Assembly (NCBI GenBank): GCA_023055355.1
Contig: JALJCS010000055.1
Coordinates: 930,001 to 994,000 of the forward strand
Reading direction: 5' to 3'
Source of the DNA: Agelaius tricolor
Lineage: Eukaryota > Chordata > Aves > Passeriformes > Icteridae
Length of the DNA stretch: 64,000 nt
In this document: in pieces, positions 48,725 through 60,030 of the stretch
How positions within the stretch are numbered: the stretch's first letter is position 1
Layout: the number at the start of each line of letters is the position of its first letter
Notes under the pieces: model-generated
Databases searched by the model: none
What the model saw: the letters and a program-made list of their open reading frames with translations, nothing else
Told to the model about the DNA's origin: nothing
Made by a program: the position numbers and the translations under genes

Positions 48725-50205
48725 CAGGTGCAGGGTCAAAGCCATCCCACAGCTCCCCAAACCATTCCTCTGCCACCCAAAACCATCCCATAACCTCCTG
48801 AAAACATCCACAGCCACCCAAAAACATCTCACAGCTCCCCATACCATCCCTCAGCCACCCAAACCATCCCATAACCTCCTAAAAACATCCACAGCCTCCT
48901 CAAACCATCCCTCAGCCACCCCAAACCATCCCATAACCTCCCCAAATCCTCCCTCAGCCACCCAAAACCATCCCATAACCTCCTGAAAACATCCACAGCC
49001 TCCCCAAACCATCCCACAGCCTCCTCAAACCATCCACAGCCACCCAAAAACATCCCACAGCTCCCCAAACCATCCCTCAGCCACCCAAAACCATCCCATA
49101 ACCTCCTGAAAACATCCACAGCCACCCAAAAACATCTCACAGCTCCCCAAACCATCCTCAGCCACCCCAAACCATCCCACAGACATCCAAAACCATCCCA
49201 CAACCTCCTAAAAACATCCACAGCCTCCCCAAACCATCCCACAGCCACCCAAAACCATCCCATAACCTCCTAAAACCATCCACAGCCACCCAAAACCATC
49301 CACAGCCACCCAAAACCATCCCACAGCTCCCCAAACTATCCCTCTGCCACCCAAAACCATCCCATAACCTCCTAAAACCATCCACAGCCACCCAAAACCA
49401 TCCCACAGCTCCCCAAACCATCCCTCAGCCACCCAAAAACATCCCATAACCTCCTAAAAACATCCACAGCCTCCCCAAACCATCCCACAGCCACCCAAAT
49501 CCATCCCATAACTTTACAAAACCATTCACAGCCTCCCCAAACCATCCCATAACCTCCTAAAAACCTCCATTTCCCAAACCATCCACAGCCACCCAAAACC
49601 ACCCCACAGACACCCAAAAACATTCCACACCCTTCCCACACCATCCACACCCTCCCCAAATCCTCCCACAGCCATCCAAAACCATCCCATAACCTCCTAA
49701 AAACATCCACAGCCTCCCCAAACCCTCCCACAGCCTCTTAAAAACATCCCACAGCCACCCAAAACCACTCCACAAGCTCCCAAAAACCTCAGTTTCCCAA
49801 ACCAACCACAGCCTCCCCAAACCATCCCACAGCCTCCCCAAACCATCCCACAGCCATCCAAAACCATCCCATAACCTCTCAAAAACATTCCACAGCCTCC
49901 CCAAACCATCCACACCCTCCCCATATCCTCCCTCAGCCACCCAAATCCATCCCATAACTTCCCAAAAACCTCTGTTTCCCAAACCATCCCACAGCCACCC
50001 AAAAGCACCCCAGCCCCGCCCCAAACCACCCCACAGTCTCCCCAAACCATCCACAGTCTCCCAAAACCATCCACAGCCACCCAAAAACATTCCACACCCT
50101 CCCCAAACCATCAACAGCCATCCAAAACCATCCCACATCCTCCCAAACCCTCCCTCAGCCACCCAAAAACATCCAAGCCCTCCAAACTCTCCCTCAGCGA
50201 CCCAA
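48725..50205. repeat. 1.5 kb minisatellite built on 'aaaccatcccacagccacc'
   Basis: Higher-order mixture of 'ccatcccataacctcctaaa', 'aacatccacagcctccccaa' and 'ccatcccacagccaccc'. On the minus strand it opens Gly/Trp/Phe/Leu-rich frames of up to 201 codons that are repeat artefacts. Confidence 0.95.
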
Positions 50206-50475
50206 AACCAGAGCTCAGAGCTGGTGATGCCCAGAGCTGCCCCAGTTCAGCTCCTGTGGGGTCCCAGTATGAACCAGCAAGCGCTGGTGCTGGGCCCTGA
50301 GGGCCTGAGGCTGCTCAGAGCACCCAGGGGTTCCCCAACAACATCCGAGAGTACCCAAAAAACGTCTTTCCTCCATAAAGGAAATGGAAACCACCTTTCA
50401 CTGCAGGGAATGGTGCTGGGAACACCCAGGAGGGTCAGGGAGCAGGAGGGGCACCCAGGAGGACCAGGGAAGGCC

Positions 50476-50590
50476 AGGGAGAAGCAGGGGTCACTGAGGA
50501 GCTCCAGAGAGCAGGAGAACCCACCAGGGAGAAACAGGGGTCATTGAGGAGCTCCAGAGAGCAGGAGAACCCACCAGGGAGAAACAGGGA
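50476..50590. repeat. 50-bp tandem repeat, 2.3 copies
   Basis: 'agggagaagcaggggtcact', 'gaggagctccagagagcagg' and 'agaacccacc' occur twice and begin a third time. Confidence 0.9.
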
Positions 50591-50599
50591 CCAGAAGGA

Positions 50600-52320
50600 G
50601 CAGCCAAGGAGGGCTCAGACCCCAGGTGTTTCAGGCACCATGGGCTCAGCCAGGTGTGTCCCACGCCCTGCTCCACCCACCAAGGTTCAGCCAGAAGAGG
50701 TGCAATGCACCAGTTCAGCCAGGTGAGAGGGCTGAGCCTCCAGCCTGACCTCCAGGTGACCCCAAAGAGCAGCTCCCAGTGATGAGGAGGAGCAGGGACA
50801 CCAGCAGAGGTGCCACCATGGCTGGGGACCCACAGGTGTCCAAATCCCAGGGGTGAGAGCCCCATGCTCCACCCCGAAGAGTTTCACCTGCAAATCCCAT
50901 TTTCTCACCCACCTCCCAGCCCAGCAATGGGTTCAAACTGGTTTCTGCTCCAACCCTCACTGAGGAAACCACTTCCAGCTCTCCAGGCTCACATCCAAGT
51001 TTCCCATGGGCAAAGCCTGTCCTTGGCCCCCAGTGGCTCTGTGTCCCAGGGATCGTGGACATTGGGAGCTCAGGGAAGGTGCCTGGGGACAGAAGAGTGC
51101 TGGCAGCTGGGGATAAGAGGGACCTCACCCAGTTTGTCAGCAGCAATGTGAGAGGAGTCATAAATCCATCAGAAATGGGGATCCACCACAGGGATCAGCC
51201 TGAGCTGGGTTTTGGAGAGGGCCCAAGTTTTGACTCCTCACAGCTCAACCCATCAGGTCCCACTCTTGGCACCAGCTCAGCTTCCCATCCCACCCCACTG
51301 CTCCTCCCTGGCACCAAGCCTGTGGGACATCAACTCCGAGATGTTTCCTGCCAAAAGCCAGGCACAAAGGGGAGAGGAAATAATCCCCAGCCCTTCAGAG
51401 AAAGGGCTTCACCGAAAATACCCGGTGAGAACACAGAGTTTCGCTCTGCAGTGGCCCCTCCCTTGGCTCTTCAACACCTGCAAAGCAAAACAGAAAAAAA
51501 CCAGCCCAAAAAATGCTGAGAGCAAACCCAGGCCCTCGGCGTCACAGGGGAGGTTCCAGGTGGAACCAGTGACCCAGGGAGGTTTTTCTTTGCCAGATTT
51601 GCCTTGGCCACTGGGGCACCTCCAGCTGTGGCGGGGAGGAGGAGGCCACAAACTCCTTCAAGAGGAAAATGGGGGTGAAAAGTGCTGATTCCCAGGCCCT
51701 GGGCTCAGAACCACGGCTGGGGGACAGATGGGGACGTTCTCCAGTCCCTGCCCTGGGTTAGAGCCTGGGCTGGGCTCTGTAGGCAGCAAAGGCCTCTCAG
51801 AGGAGCCAAGGGAAAGCCAAAGTCTTTATTCTTTCCTGTTAGCTGTAAATCCTCTCAAAATGAAGCATCTCCTGGTTTGTCCCCACTCCAGCAATCTGGG
51901 TTAAATTTAAGAGCAGGTTTAAACATGAACTTCCCTGCCCATGGCAGGGATGTGGAACTGGATTTAAGGTCCCTTCTAACCCAAATCATCTGTGCTTCCA
52001 TGGCAAAGTCATCGTGTTCCCAGCCTGATTTCAGACAGTCCCAGCAGGACCATGTCCCACCATCCCCATGGGAGCAGCCCTGGCTCCTCCTGCCTCTCCC
52101 CACTCCTGGAGATCAGCTCACCCTCATGAGAGCTCCTGGGGAAAAATAGGAAAAGGGCTGGATGGGGAATGAATGAGAGTTGATGGATGTGGTGTCTGGA
52201 GTTTTCCCTCATCAGCTTTTTGGTCCCTGCTCCATCTGAACAGGATGCTCTGGTAGCCTCAAAGCTGCTTCTCCAGGGATGCTCCCAGAGCCAGAGTTTG
52301 ACCTCAAAACGTCCCAACTC
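50600..52320. other. Intergenic; CR1 tail fragment at about 51895-51995
   Basis: 51930-51990 resembles a CR1 end ('gcccatggcagggatgtgga', 'aaggtcccttctaacccaaa'). Otherwise no gene or repeat was recognised. Confidence 0.5.
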
Positions 52321-52325
52321 GGCTG

Positions 52326-52333
52326 TGACGTCA
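52326..52333. promoter_or_regulatory. Consensus CRE with repeated half-sites
   Basis: A full palindromic TGACGTCA is followed within 40 bp by three further GATGTC-type half-sites ('gatgtcac', 'gatgtcatc', 'gatgtcgc'). It lies 2.0 kb upstream of the inferred GCGL first exon. The sequence match is exact; function is inferred. Confidence 0.4.
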
Positions 52334-52879
52334 CCGCGATGTCACTGTGATGTCATCAGGATGTCGCCCCAAGCTGCCCCCCAAAAAAGAGGAATCGCCG
52401 CGGTCCTTGGAGGGGCAGGACGGGAGTTCTGGGAGCCTCGAAGGGAGGAGGAGGGGAGGAGGATGGTGAAGGGCAGGGGAGGAAGGATGGGCAGGGAAGG
52501 ACAGACAGACAAACGCTGCCACCTGGTGTCCATAAAACCTCTCAAAGTCCTGAACCGGGATGGATTCAGCTCTGCAGGATCGCAAAGCTCAGGGTCCTGC
52601 CTGTTGGGCTCCTCCAGCCCCGGAGAGCCACCAGCAGCTCCATCCAGCTGGAAAAGAGAGCGTGACTGGGTTTGCTTGGAATGGGGAAGCGCCGCGTCCC
52701 GAAGGGCTGCAGGAAATCACCCGGGGGCTGTGGGGAGAGGCTCCCATGGGACATTTCCCGAGGCCACTCCAGCCCTGGGATCCACGGTGAGAAAACCACA
52801 CGAGGAGCATCGGCTGAGCTGAATGTGCCCTCCCCGAGCTGCCGCCTCCGCAGGCAGCGCCGCGGCCTCCCGGGCCGGG

Positions 52880-53160
52880 GGACATCGCAAACGGTGACAT
52901 CGTGAGCTAATTTGGTGGCATTAATAACAAACATCCCACCCGAGTGACAGGCGGCAGAGCTGGCCCTCTCCTCCCCAGATCCAGCTAATTAATGTCCCCT
53001 TCCCTCCCTCGGGGGATGTCAGGCTCCCTCCAAAGGCCGCGAGTGGCCCTCATTAAAGGCTCGTCAGGATGAGCGTCCCCCAAACATCGACCTTATTTTG
53101 ACAGTGGCAGTAATTACAGAACTCTCCGTGGTGGAATGACTATAATTACCCAGGCACGAG
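52880..53160. promoter_or_regulatory. Candidate conserved enhancer, rich in homeodomain sites
   Basis: Free of repeats, with many TAAT/ATTA cores: 'gctaatttggtggcattaat', 'ccagctaattaatgtcc', 'ctcattaaaggctcg', 'gcagtaattacagaac' and 'ctataattaccc'. A CpG-dense stretch (52820-52900) precedes it. The pattern is that of a developmental non-coding element 1.1-1.4 kb upstream of GCGL. Conservation is untested. Confidence 0.4.
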
Positions 53161-53683
53161 CAGAAAGGTCCCGAGGGGGGGAGAGCACAGAAAGCTCTGG
53201 AGAAAGAGGGAAAAAAAGAGAGAAATCTGCACCTGGAGCCCCCATCTCTGCTGGTGGGAGAAACAAGGCCCAGCTCCCCAGGGCTGGCTGTTGTCTCCCA
53301 CTGCCTGGGAGAAAAGGCACATTCAGACCCCCAAACACCAAACCCTGGACATTCTCCCTTGCCTGGAAACGCCCCAGAGGTCCCAAACCTGCCCTGGAAA
53401 CACCTCCTGCCATCCACACTGGGAATGCAGAGCCCCCAGGAACCCACCTGGCCCCCAGGTGGGGAGAAGCTCTTCAGGGAGCTGAGGGCTCTGCCCTGGG
53501 CCCACCCAGGAGCCCCCACCCTCCTCCAGGCCCAGATCCAGCTCTTTAGGGTTGCCCTCAGTTTTCCCCTTCTCCTTTTTCCTCTTTCCTTCGCTGGATT
53601 CAAGGATTTGAAACAAACAAGCCCAGTTCCTATGGGACACCCTGGAAAACTCTGAACCAATGAGTTCCAGGTGTTCCCAGGGC

Positions 53684-53903
53684 TCCTGGGCTGAGCCTGG
53701 ATGTCTCACAGGGATCCAGAACTGCAGCCCCTCATGGGGCCTCCTTTCACCCCCAAATCCCATAAATCACAGGGAACGTCCCCAAAATCACAGGGAACAT
53801 CCCCAGTTTCGGGTCTGGACTGGGGCAGCCACACCAGGCTGGGATCACGAGTGGGATCTGCCTGCCTGAGGAGCTGCAGCAGGAATTTCACACGGCAGGA
53901 AGT
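53684..53903. repeat. Duplicated segment upstream of GCGL (copy 1)
   Basis: Over 90% similar to 55427-55625. Shared strings: 'gatccagaactgcagcccct', 'gtctggactggggcagccac', 'gggatcacgagtgggatctg' and 'gaggagctgcagcaggaatt'. The two copies bracket the GCGL promoter and its signal-peptide exon. Confidence 0.9.
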
Positions 53904-54300
53904 GTTTGGAGACACAAATCATTGGTTTGTGCCTTTGCTCTTTATTCCTTCTTGTTTCTTTTCTCCAAAGAAGGTGCTGGAAAGGGGAGCCCGTGGGCAG
54001 ATAAATCCATGCAGGACACGCTGTGCCAGCAAGGGGCCACCTCACCTGAGAGGAGGAAACCCACAGGTCACTGCTTTGGTCCAAAAAGTGGGGAGAAAAA
54101 AAAGAAAATATAAGAAAAACAGCAACAACAATTAAAAAAAAAAAAACTTCATTGAAGGCGTCAGTTGGAAAATCCACCAGTAACAACATTGTCTGCAGCA
54201 GCCCCACTCCAGAAAAGCTGTAATGATTCACAGTGACCCATCTGAGGAAAAGCAGGATACCTGTGACCCACCTGTCAGCTCTGGGCATCCTCCAGACGAG
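53904..54300. other. Upstream flank of GCGL
   Basis: AT-rich at 54095-54150 (A runs). No repeat family or exon was recognised. Confidence 0.4.
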
Positions 54301-54393
54301 TTTAAAAGCACCAGGGAGGAGAAGAGTTCAGCCAGAACCGGCTCGAAGGAGGAAAATCGGATCTGGTGTGGAGGGAGCAGCTCAGTCCCCAAG
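54301..54393 (+). promoter_or_regulatory. Inferred GCGL promoter and non-coding exon 1
   Basis: A TATA-like TTTAAAAG at 54301-54308 is followed by a purine-rich stretch ending CCCAAG|GTAGGT (donor at 54394). A non-coding first exon before the signal-peptide exon is usual in the glucagon gene family. No transcript evidence is available here. Confidence 0.5.
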
Positions 54394-54879
54394 GTAGGTG
54401 CCTCTCCCTCCCTCTGTTCTCCCAATCTCCAAAAGAATCTAACCAGGTGAAGAAAGCATTTGGTGATGGGCAACAGAAGTCTGGGTTTTGGCAAATAAAG
54501 GGTGGGAGGTGGCATTTTATTCCTGCAGAATTTCTGAGGTGTCCAGCAAAAATAAGGAATGTAAAATACGAGTAAACCTGCTCATCTGGAATGCGCTTTT
54601 CCAAGCAGTGGGGAAGTTCTCCAGCACTGTGGTGATAATTCCAGGATAGAAATGTCACCCCCAGACAGAAAAGGGAGGTTTGGGATAAAGCTCATTGCCA
54701 ATTTTATCCTTGGGTGCTGTTCTGCGTGCCATGTGCCCAAGGAAGGGTGAGGGTGGGTTTGTCACACACACCCACCCCAATCCTGCCCACACCCCGGGCA
54801 GGGGCTGGGTGGGATCAGGGCTTGGGGTGGGAATTGCAGCCAGGAGATTCCCTGGGTTTCTGCCTCCCCAGGAGCCCAG

Positions 54880-57157
54880 ATGGTGCAGTGGCTGTACCTG
54901 TCCGGGCTGGTGCTCGCCGTGCTCATCCCAGCCGGAGGGCAGGTGGCTCCCAAGGACCTGCAGGAGCTGTCCAGGTACGGGGCTGGGTGGAGCAGGGCTG
55001 TGGCAGCAGCTCAGCCCTCTCCACTCCTGGGGCTGTCCCAGCTCTCCCTGCTCCAGTTTATTTTGTATGGATCCCGTTTATGTATCCATCTTGTACGTTC
55101 CCATTTATTTTGTATGGATCCTGTTTATGTATCCATTTTGTATGTTCCCATTTATTTTGTATGGATCCCATTTATGTATCTGTTTTGTATGTTCCCATTT
55201 ATTTTGTATGGATCCCGTTTATGTATCCATCTTGTATGTTCCCATTTATTTTGTATGGATCCCATTTATGTATCCATTTTGTATGTTCCCATTTATTTTG
55301 TATGGATCCCATTTATGTATCTGTTTTGTATGTTCCCATTTATTTTGTATGGATCCCGTTTATGTATCCATCTTGTATGTTCCCATTTATTTTGTATGGA
55401 TCCAAACAAATTCCCTCCCGGCTCCCAGAGCTCCTGGGCTAAGCCTGGATGTCTCATGGGGATCCAGAACTGCAGCCCCTCACGGGGCCATCATTTCACC
55501 CCCAAATCCCCAAAATCACAGGGAACATCCCCAGTTTCAGGTCTGGACTGGGGCAGCCACACCAGGCTGGGATCACGAGTGGGATCTGCCTGCCTGAGGA
55601 GCTGCAGCAGGAATTTCACACGGCAGTTCCTGGCAGGGACATTCCCTGTAGGGAACCCCAGGATTTCCTGCCTGGGTCAGAGCAGAGACACCCTGCCCCA
55701 GGCCAGCCAGGCTGGGCTGAGCCCCTTTTGTGCTGGTGCTCCCGTGGCACCTGTCCTGTGGGAACCCTCTGTGGTGAATCCCAAAGTCGCCCTGGAGCTG
55801 CAGAGGATGGTGCAAACCTCGGAGCAGCCCCACGTTCCTGCTCTGATGGGGGAAGCAGGGACCAGAGTGGAGGTTGGGATCCACCAGCAGGAAAGAGGGG
55901 GATGATTTGGGACAGGACACTGGATGTGTTTATTGGATGCCAGGAATCCATGCCAGGCTTGGCAAACCTCCAGAAACTGAAACAAGAATTGTGCGTTTGA
56001 TTTGTAGGAATCATATTAAATATTGCAGATTTATTCCTCTGCCCTATTCCAACTTTTCTGGGGGGTGATCCTCACAGGGACAGGATTGGAGGGGACAGCC
56101 CCACCCTGGCCATCCCCTGGGGGAGGATCCTGCTGGGCTGTCCATTCAACCCCATTTTCCTCCCTTCCCCTCCCTTCTCCTCTCTGCCCTATTCTGTCTT
56201 TTTGGGGATGATCCTCACAGGGACAGGGTTTGGAAGGCACAGTGCCACCCTGGCCATCCCCTGGGGCAGGATCCTGCTGGGCTGTCTGTTCAACCCCATT
56301 TTCCTCCCTTCCCCTCCCACCCTGAGCAGATGGAAGCTGTTGGGACCCCAGAACTCCCAGAGCTTCCTGTCCCACATCAAGCGACACTCGGAGGGGACCT
56401 TCACGAGCGACTTCACGCGGTACCTGGACAGGATGAAGGCCAAGGACTTCGTGCACTGGCTCATCAACACAAAGAGGTGCTGGGAGCAGGGAGAGGGGTG
56501 GGATTGTGCTGGGAAACAACCACCCACCTCCCCAGTCCTGATCCTCATGGAGAGCGTGAGAGGGAACTGGAGCAGTGCCAGGACACAGGGAATGGATGGG
56601 ATGGGAAGGAATTCCTCCCTGTGAGGGTGGGGAGGGCTGGAATGGATTTCCCAGAGCAGCTGTGGCTGCCCCTGCATCCCTGGAAGTGCCCAGGGCCAGG
56701 TTGGAGCACCCTGGCACAGTGGAAGGTGTCCTCCCATGGCAGTGGGTGGGGTGGGATGAGCTTTGAGGTCCCTCCCAACCCAAACCATTCCATGATTCCA
56801 TGAAATCCATGGATCTGGTGCCAAGGCAGGGTTGGACTCCCTTTTCCTGCTGCCCAACAGCTCCCAGAGATCCTCTGGTTTCTTGTAATAAGGTCAGGAA
56901 AATTGAGGCATTTGTGGTGTGATTGGAACTCTGGGACGGGAAGGGGCTGTTTCATCCTCCCCGTGATTTGTCCTCACATTTTCCTCCTCATTCCAGCCTT
57001 ACCCTCCTGGGATCACTGACATTTCTGTTCCAGCCATTCCCAAGGGGCAGCTCCTCCCTGAGTGAGGGAACCCTCCCTGCCCGTTCCCAGCTCCTGATTT
57101 TAGCAGGAGTTTCCACCCCCTGAAGCTCTTTGGGGTTTGTTTTTAAGGTACAATTAA
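54880..57157 (+). CDS. GCGL: Glucagon-like peptide precursor (GCGL, glucagon-related peptide)
   Basis: Coding exons are 54880-54974, 56330-56476 and most likely 57148-57157. Exon 2 encodes the signal peptide ([20 protein letters not shown], then QVAPKD). Exon 3 encodes SHIKR followed by a 29-residue hormone beginning [20 protein letters not shown] and ending WLINT. KR lies on both sides; the second arginine is split by the intron. By my count 19 of 29 residues equal human glucagon, including H1, G4-D9, W25 and the NT end. The gene carries no GLP-1 or GLP-2 unit. GCGL is known from birds, reptiles, amphibians and fish and is absent from mammals; it acts through its own class B receptor. The last exon is inferred: acceptor 57147|57148 gives R-Y-N-stop and keeps KR, while acceptors before 56998 or 57035 give Ser and lose it. 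The gene symbol is a common non-official name. Confidence 0.88.
55060..55410. repeat. 47-bp minisatellite in the GCGL intron, about 7 copies
   Basis: The unit is 'ttcccatttattttgtatgg', 'atcc(c/t)(g/a)tttatgtatc' and 'cattttgtatg'. It lies 90 bp after the signal-peptide exon donor. The hydrophobic open frames crossing it (for example 54714-55442) are intronic artefacts. Confidence 0.95.
55427..55625. repeat. Duplicated segment inside the GCGL intron (copy 2)
   Basis: Partner of 53684-53903, in the same orientation, beginning immediately after the 47-bp array. Confidence 0.9.
56590..56810 (+). mobile_element. CR1 LINE 3' end, plus, in the last GCGL intron
   Basis: Complete tail: 'attcctccctgtgagggtgg', 'agagcagctgtggctgcccc', 'ccctcccaacccaaaccatt', then two 'ccatgatt'-like terminal repeats. 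Confidence 0.88.
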
Positions 57158-57232
57158 CAGCAAATCCAGGCAGCAACTTTCCAGCCACATCCACATGAGA
57201 AGGCTGGGCCTCTCCTCGTCTGCCAGGATCAG

Positions 57233-57975
57233 GAGCTCCACAGAAGGATTCACCCATCACCTGCAGCTCCTGGACCCAGCCCCGGGTTCCTGGGAGCTCC
57301 GTGGAAGGATTCACCCATCACCTGCAGCTCCTGGACCCAGCCCCGGGTTCCTGGGAGCTCCGTGGAAGGATTCACCCATCACCTGCAGCTCCTGGATCCA
57401 GCCCTGGGTCCCTGGGAGCTCCATGGAAGGATTCACCCATCACCCATAGATCCCAGACCCAGCCTGTGGTCCCTGGGAGCTCCACAGAAGGATTCACCCA
57501 TCACCTGCAGCTCCCAGACCCAGCCTGTGGTTCCTGGGAGCTCCGTGGAAGGATTCACCCATCACCTGCAGCTCCTGGATCCAGCCCTGGGTCCCTGAGA
57601 GCTCCATGGAAGGATTCACCCATCACCCATAGATCCCAGACCCAGCCTGTGGTCCCTGGGAGCTGCAGATGATGGGTGAATCCTTCTCCTGCTGCTGCTG
57701 GACCCAGCCCATGGTCCCTGGGAGCTCCAGGGAAGGATTCCCAGCTCCTGGACCCAGCCCCTGGTCCCTGGGAGCTCCAGGGAAGGATTCCCAGCTCCTG
57801 GACCCAGTCCCTGGTTCCTGGGAGCTCCAGGGAAGGATTCCCAGCTCCTGGACCCAGCCCCTGGTCCCTGGGAGCTCCAGGGAAGGATTCCCAGCTCCTG
57901 GACCCAGCCCCTGGTCCCTGGGAGCTCCAGGGAAGGATTCCCAGCTCCTGGACCCAGCCCCTGGTTCCTGGGAGC
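57233..57975. repeat. 61-bp then 50-bp minisatellite in the GCGL 3' region
   Basis: 57233-57660 has seven units of 'ctcctggacccagccccggg', 'ttcctgggagctccgtggaa' and 'ggattcacccatcacctgca'. 57720-57975 has about five 50-bp units lacking 'acccatcacctg' but ending 'ggaaggattcccag'. The second set is a shortened derivative of the first. It lies before the AATAAA, so it is probably transcribed as 3' UTR. Confidence 0.93.
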
Positions 57976-58065
57976 TCCTCCTGAGCTCTGCCCCCATGGA
58001 TCAGCCGTCCCTCCAGCCTGGATTTCCCTCTGGCTTCCTTCTCCCCGTGGTTTTCCCCAAATGCC

Positions 58066-58071
58066 AATAAA
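58066..58071 (+). terminator. GCGL polyadenylation signal
   Basis: AATAAA in 'atgccaataaaaccttcgc', followed by a GT/T-richer stretch. It is the only good plus-strand hexamer between the proposed stop and the AT-rich block. Confidence 0.6.
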
Positions 58072-58499
58072 ACCTTCGCTCACTCCTGCAGTTCCTGGCG
58101 TCTCCAAGCATCCCACTGGGATCCCACACAGTCCCGGGGGATTCTGAGCCTCTCACTCCCATCTTGGTGCCTCATTTTCCCTCAATTCCTCAAGTTTTGG
58201 ATAAAAGGGAAAACCAGGGTGTGCCCACCTGACCCCACTGACCAGGGCCAAAAGAAATTTAAGAAAAACCCTGCAGTAATTCCCTTTTTGGTGTTAAATC
58301 ACTCCAATTTAATCTGGATCCAAAGAATCTCCTTGGAGTTAATTTAGTTCTAATTAATTACAGGACAAGTGGGCCCAAAAAAAGGCCAGAAAGGCATCAG
58401 AGGCAACAGCTCTGGATGGGGAATTTCACCTCTCCAGGGCATTCCTGGAGTCCCAGCACAGCCAGGGTTGGCACAGGGGACATGTGTGACACAGCTACT

Positions 58500-58770
58500 C
58501 CCACTGAGAAATAAATTAAATTAAATTAAATTTTTAAATATATAATTTAAAAAAAGAATAATTTTTAAAATAGAATCATTTTAAGATAAAATAATTTGGA
58601 AAAAATAAAAGTGTAATAATTAGAAAATACTTTTAAAACAGAGTAGTTTAAAAATTAAATTATTTGAAAAAAACAATGCAAAAGTAAAATAATTTTTAAA
58701 TTAAATAGTTTTAAAATTAAAAATATATTAATATTAGAATAATATAATTCTAAAAATTAAGTTTTGGGTT
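58500..58770. other. AT-rich block between convergent genes
   Basis: About 270 bp of A/T homopolymer-like runs such as 'aaattaaattaaatttttaa'. No transposon ends were seen. It sits between the GCGL and SLC4A8 3' ends. Confidence 0.8.
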
Positions 58771-58936
58771 TTTTTAATTAAAACTTCCCCCCCTTGGTTT
58801 TATTTCCAGCCCAGAGCGTTCCCAAATTCCCTTAGGATAAAATAAATAAAATTATTTCCGCCTCTCAGAAAGAGAAACAACTCCAGAATTTTCACAGAGA
58901 GCACAAAAACAACACAAAGAAAGTGTCAGCACCTCG

Positions 58937-58957
58937 TTTATTCCCTGTTTGATTTAT
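58937..58957 (-). terminator. SLC4A8: Candidate distal SLC4A8 polyadenylation signals
   Basis: Two minus-strand AATAAA hexamers 15 bp apart, in 'ggaataaatc' and 'ggaataaacg'. Using them would give a 3' UTR of about 3.1 kb containing a solo LTR and a CTTC repeat. A nearer minus-strand hexamer lies at 60463-60468. Confidence 0.35.
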
Positions 58958-59195
58958 TCCCTGGTTACAGCCTTTGTCGTTCCCATTCCCATGGATTTCC
59001 TTTTGGGAATAGTCTGGAAGGGCCCGGGGGGGGAGTGGGAGGGGATTGATGTCAGATTTCACTTTCTGGGTCATTCCAAAGATATTTTGGGTTTATCCCT
59101 AAAGCAGCTCCAGGAACCATTTCTGGAAGGTTTTCCCTCTGTGTTGTTTTCCCCTGCACAAGGAAATATCAAATCCTCCCAAAATATTCAGCCAG

Positions 59196-59268
59196 CCTTC
59201 CTTCCTTCCTTCCTTCCTTCCTTCCTTCCTTCCTTCCTTCCTTCCTTCCTTCCTTCCTTCCTTCCTTC
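59196..59268. repeat. CTTC microsatellite, about 18 copies
   Basis: Perfect (CTTC)n. Minus-strand frames through it read Gly/Arg/Lys/Glu repeats and are artefacts. Confidence 0.97.
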
Positions 59269-59269
59269 C

Positions 59270-60030
59270 GAAGTTGAGCCCAGCCCAGAGAGAAAAAGAA
59301 AACAGGAAAACCAAACTTGTCCAAGCAGAGGATCCCACTAATCCCAACCGATCCCAACTTTCCCTTTCTCCAGAATTTACTTCATTTTTCAGCCCCCTCT
59401 CCTTCCTGAAGGCCCAAGGCAGCTTTTCCTGCTCAGCCACTGCCCACCCCAGGCTGGCAGCAGTGAAACTCCACTTCCCAAATCCCCATCCATCCAACCT
59501 GATGGAGTTTTGCCCTGCCTGGGGAGGTGGCACCTCCATCTCACAGAGCAATTCCCCACCTTCTTTTCCCCAGCCCTTGTCCTCCTGGGGTGGTTCCATG
59601 CAGGAAAAGGCTCCTGGATGGGTGGGATGAGCAGGAGTGGTGGTGCCCCTGTCCCAGCTGTGTGTTCCAAGAGGCTGGAGCGTGTTCCAAGCCTCCTGGG
59701 GGCTGTGGGAGCACCTTTTCCTCTGGAACGTCCTCCCTCCACAGCCCCCAGACTCAGCCACACGTCCCAGGGGGACACCAGAGCCCCCCAAACCCCCAAA
59801 GTGTGGGGAGAGCTTCAGGACCTTCACCAATTCCCAGCCTCTCCCTGTGAAACAGCAGGAAAAGGAGGAGGAAAAGGCACTTCCCACTTCCCTGCCAGCT
59901 CCAAAGAGGCTTTGCAAGGACAGGGTGAAGGAAAAACCAGAGCCCAGGGAGGTGACAGGAAGGGAAGGAACAAGGGTGGGGTTCTGGGGATGCAGAGCTC
60001 CACAGCTCACCTGGCTGCTCCCACCACCAG
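59270..60030. other. Unassigned, possibly SLC4A8 3' UTR on minus strand
   Basis: No coding exon was recognised on either strand. A 360-codon minus-strand frame (59099-60181) crosses the CTTC repeat and runs into the LTR, so it is not credible as a gene. Confidence 0.4.

Noticed and set aside
48829..50162. Minus-strand Gly/Trp-rich frames of up to 201 codons
   Set aside because: Translation of a minisatellite; composition follows the repeat unit.
54714..55442. Hydrophobic 242-codon frame that looks membrane-like
   Set aside because: Repetition of a 47-bp unit within the GCGL intron.
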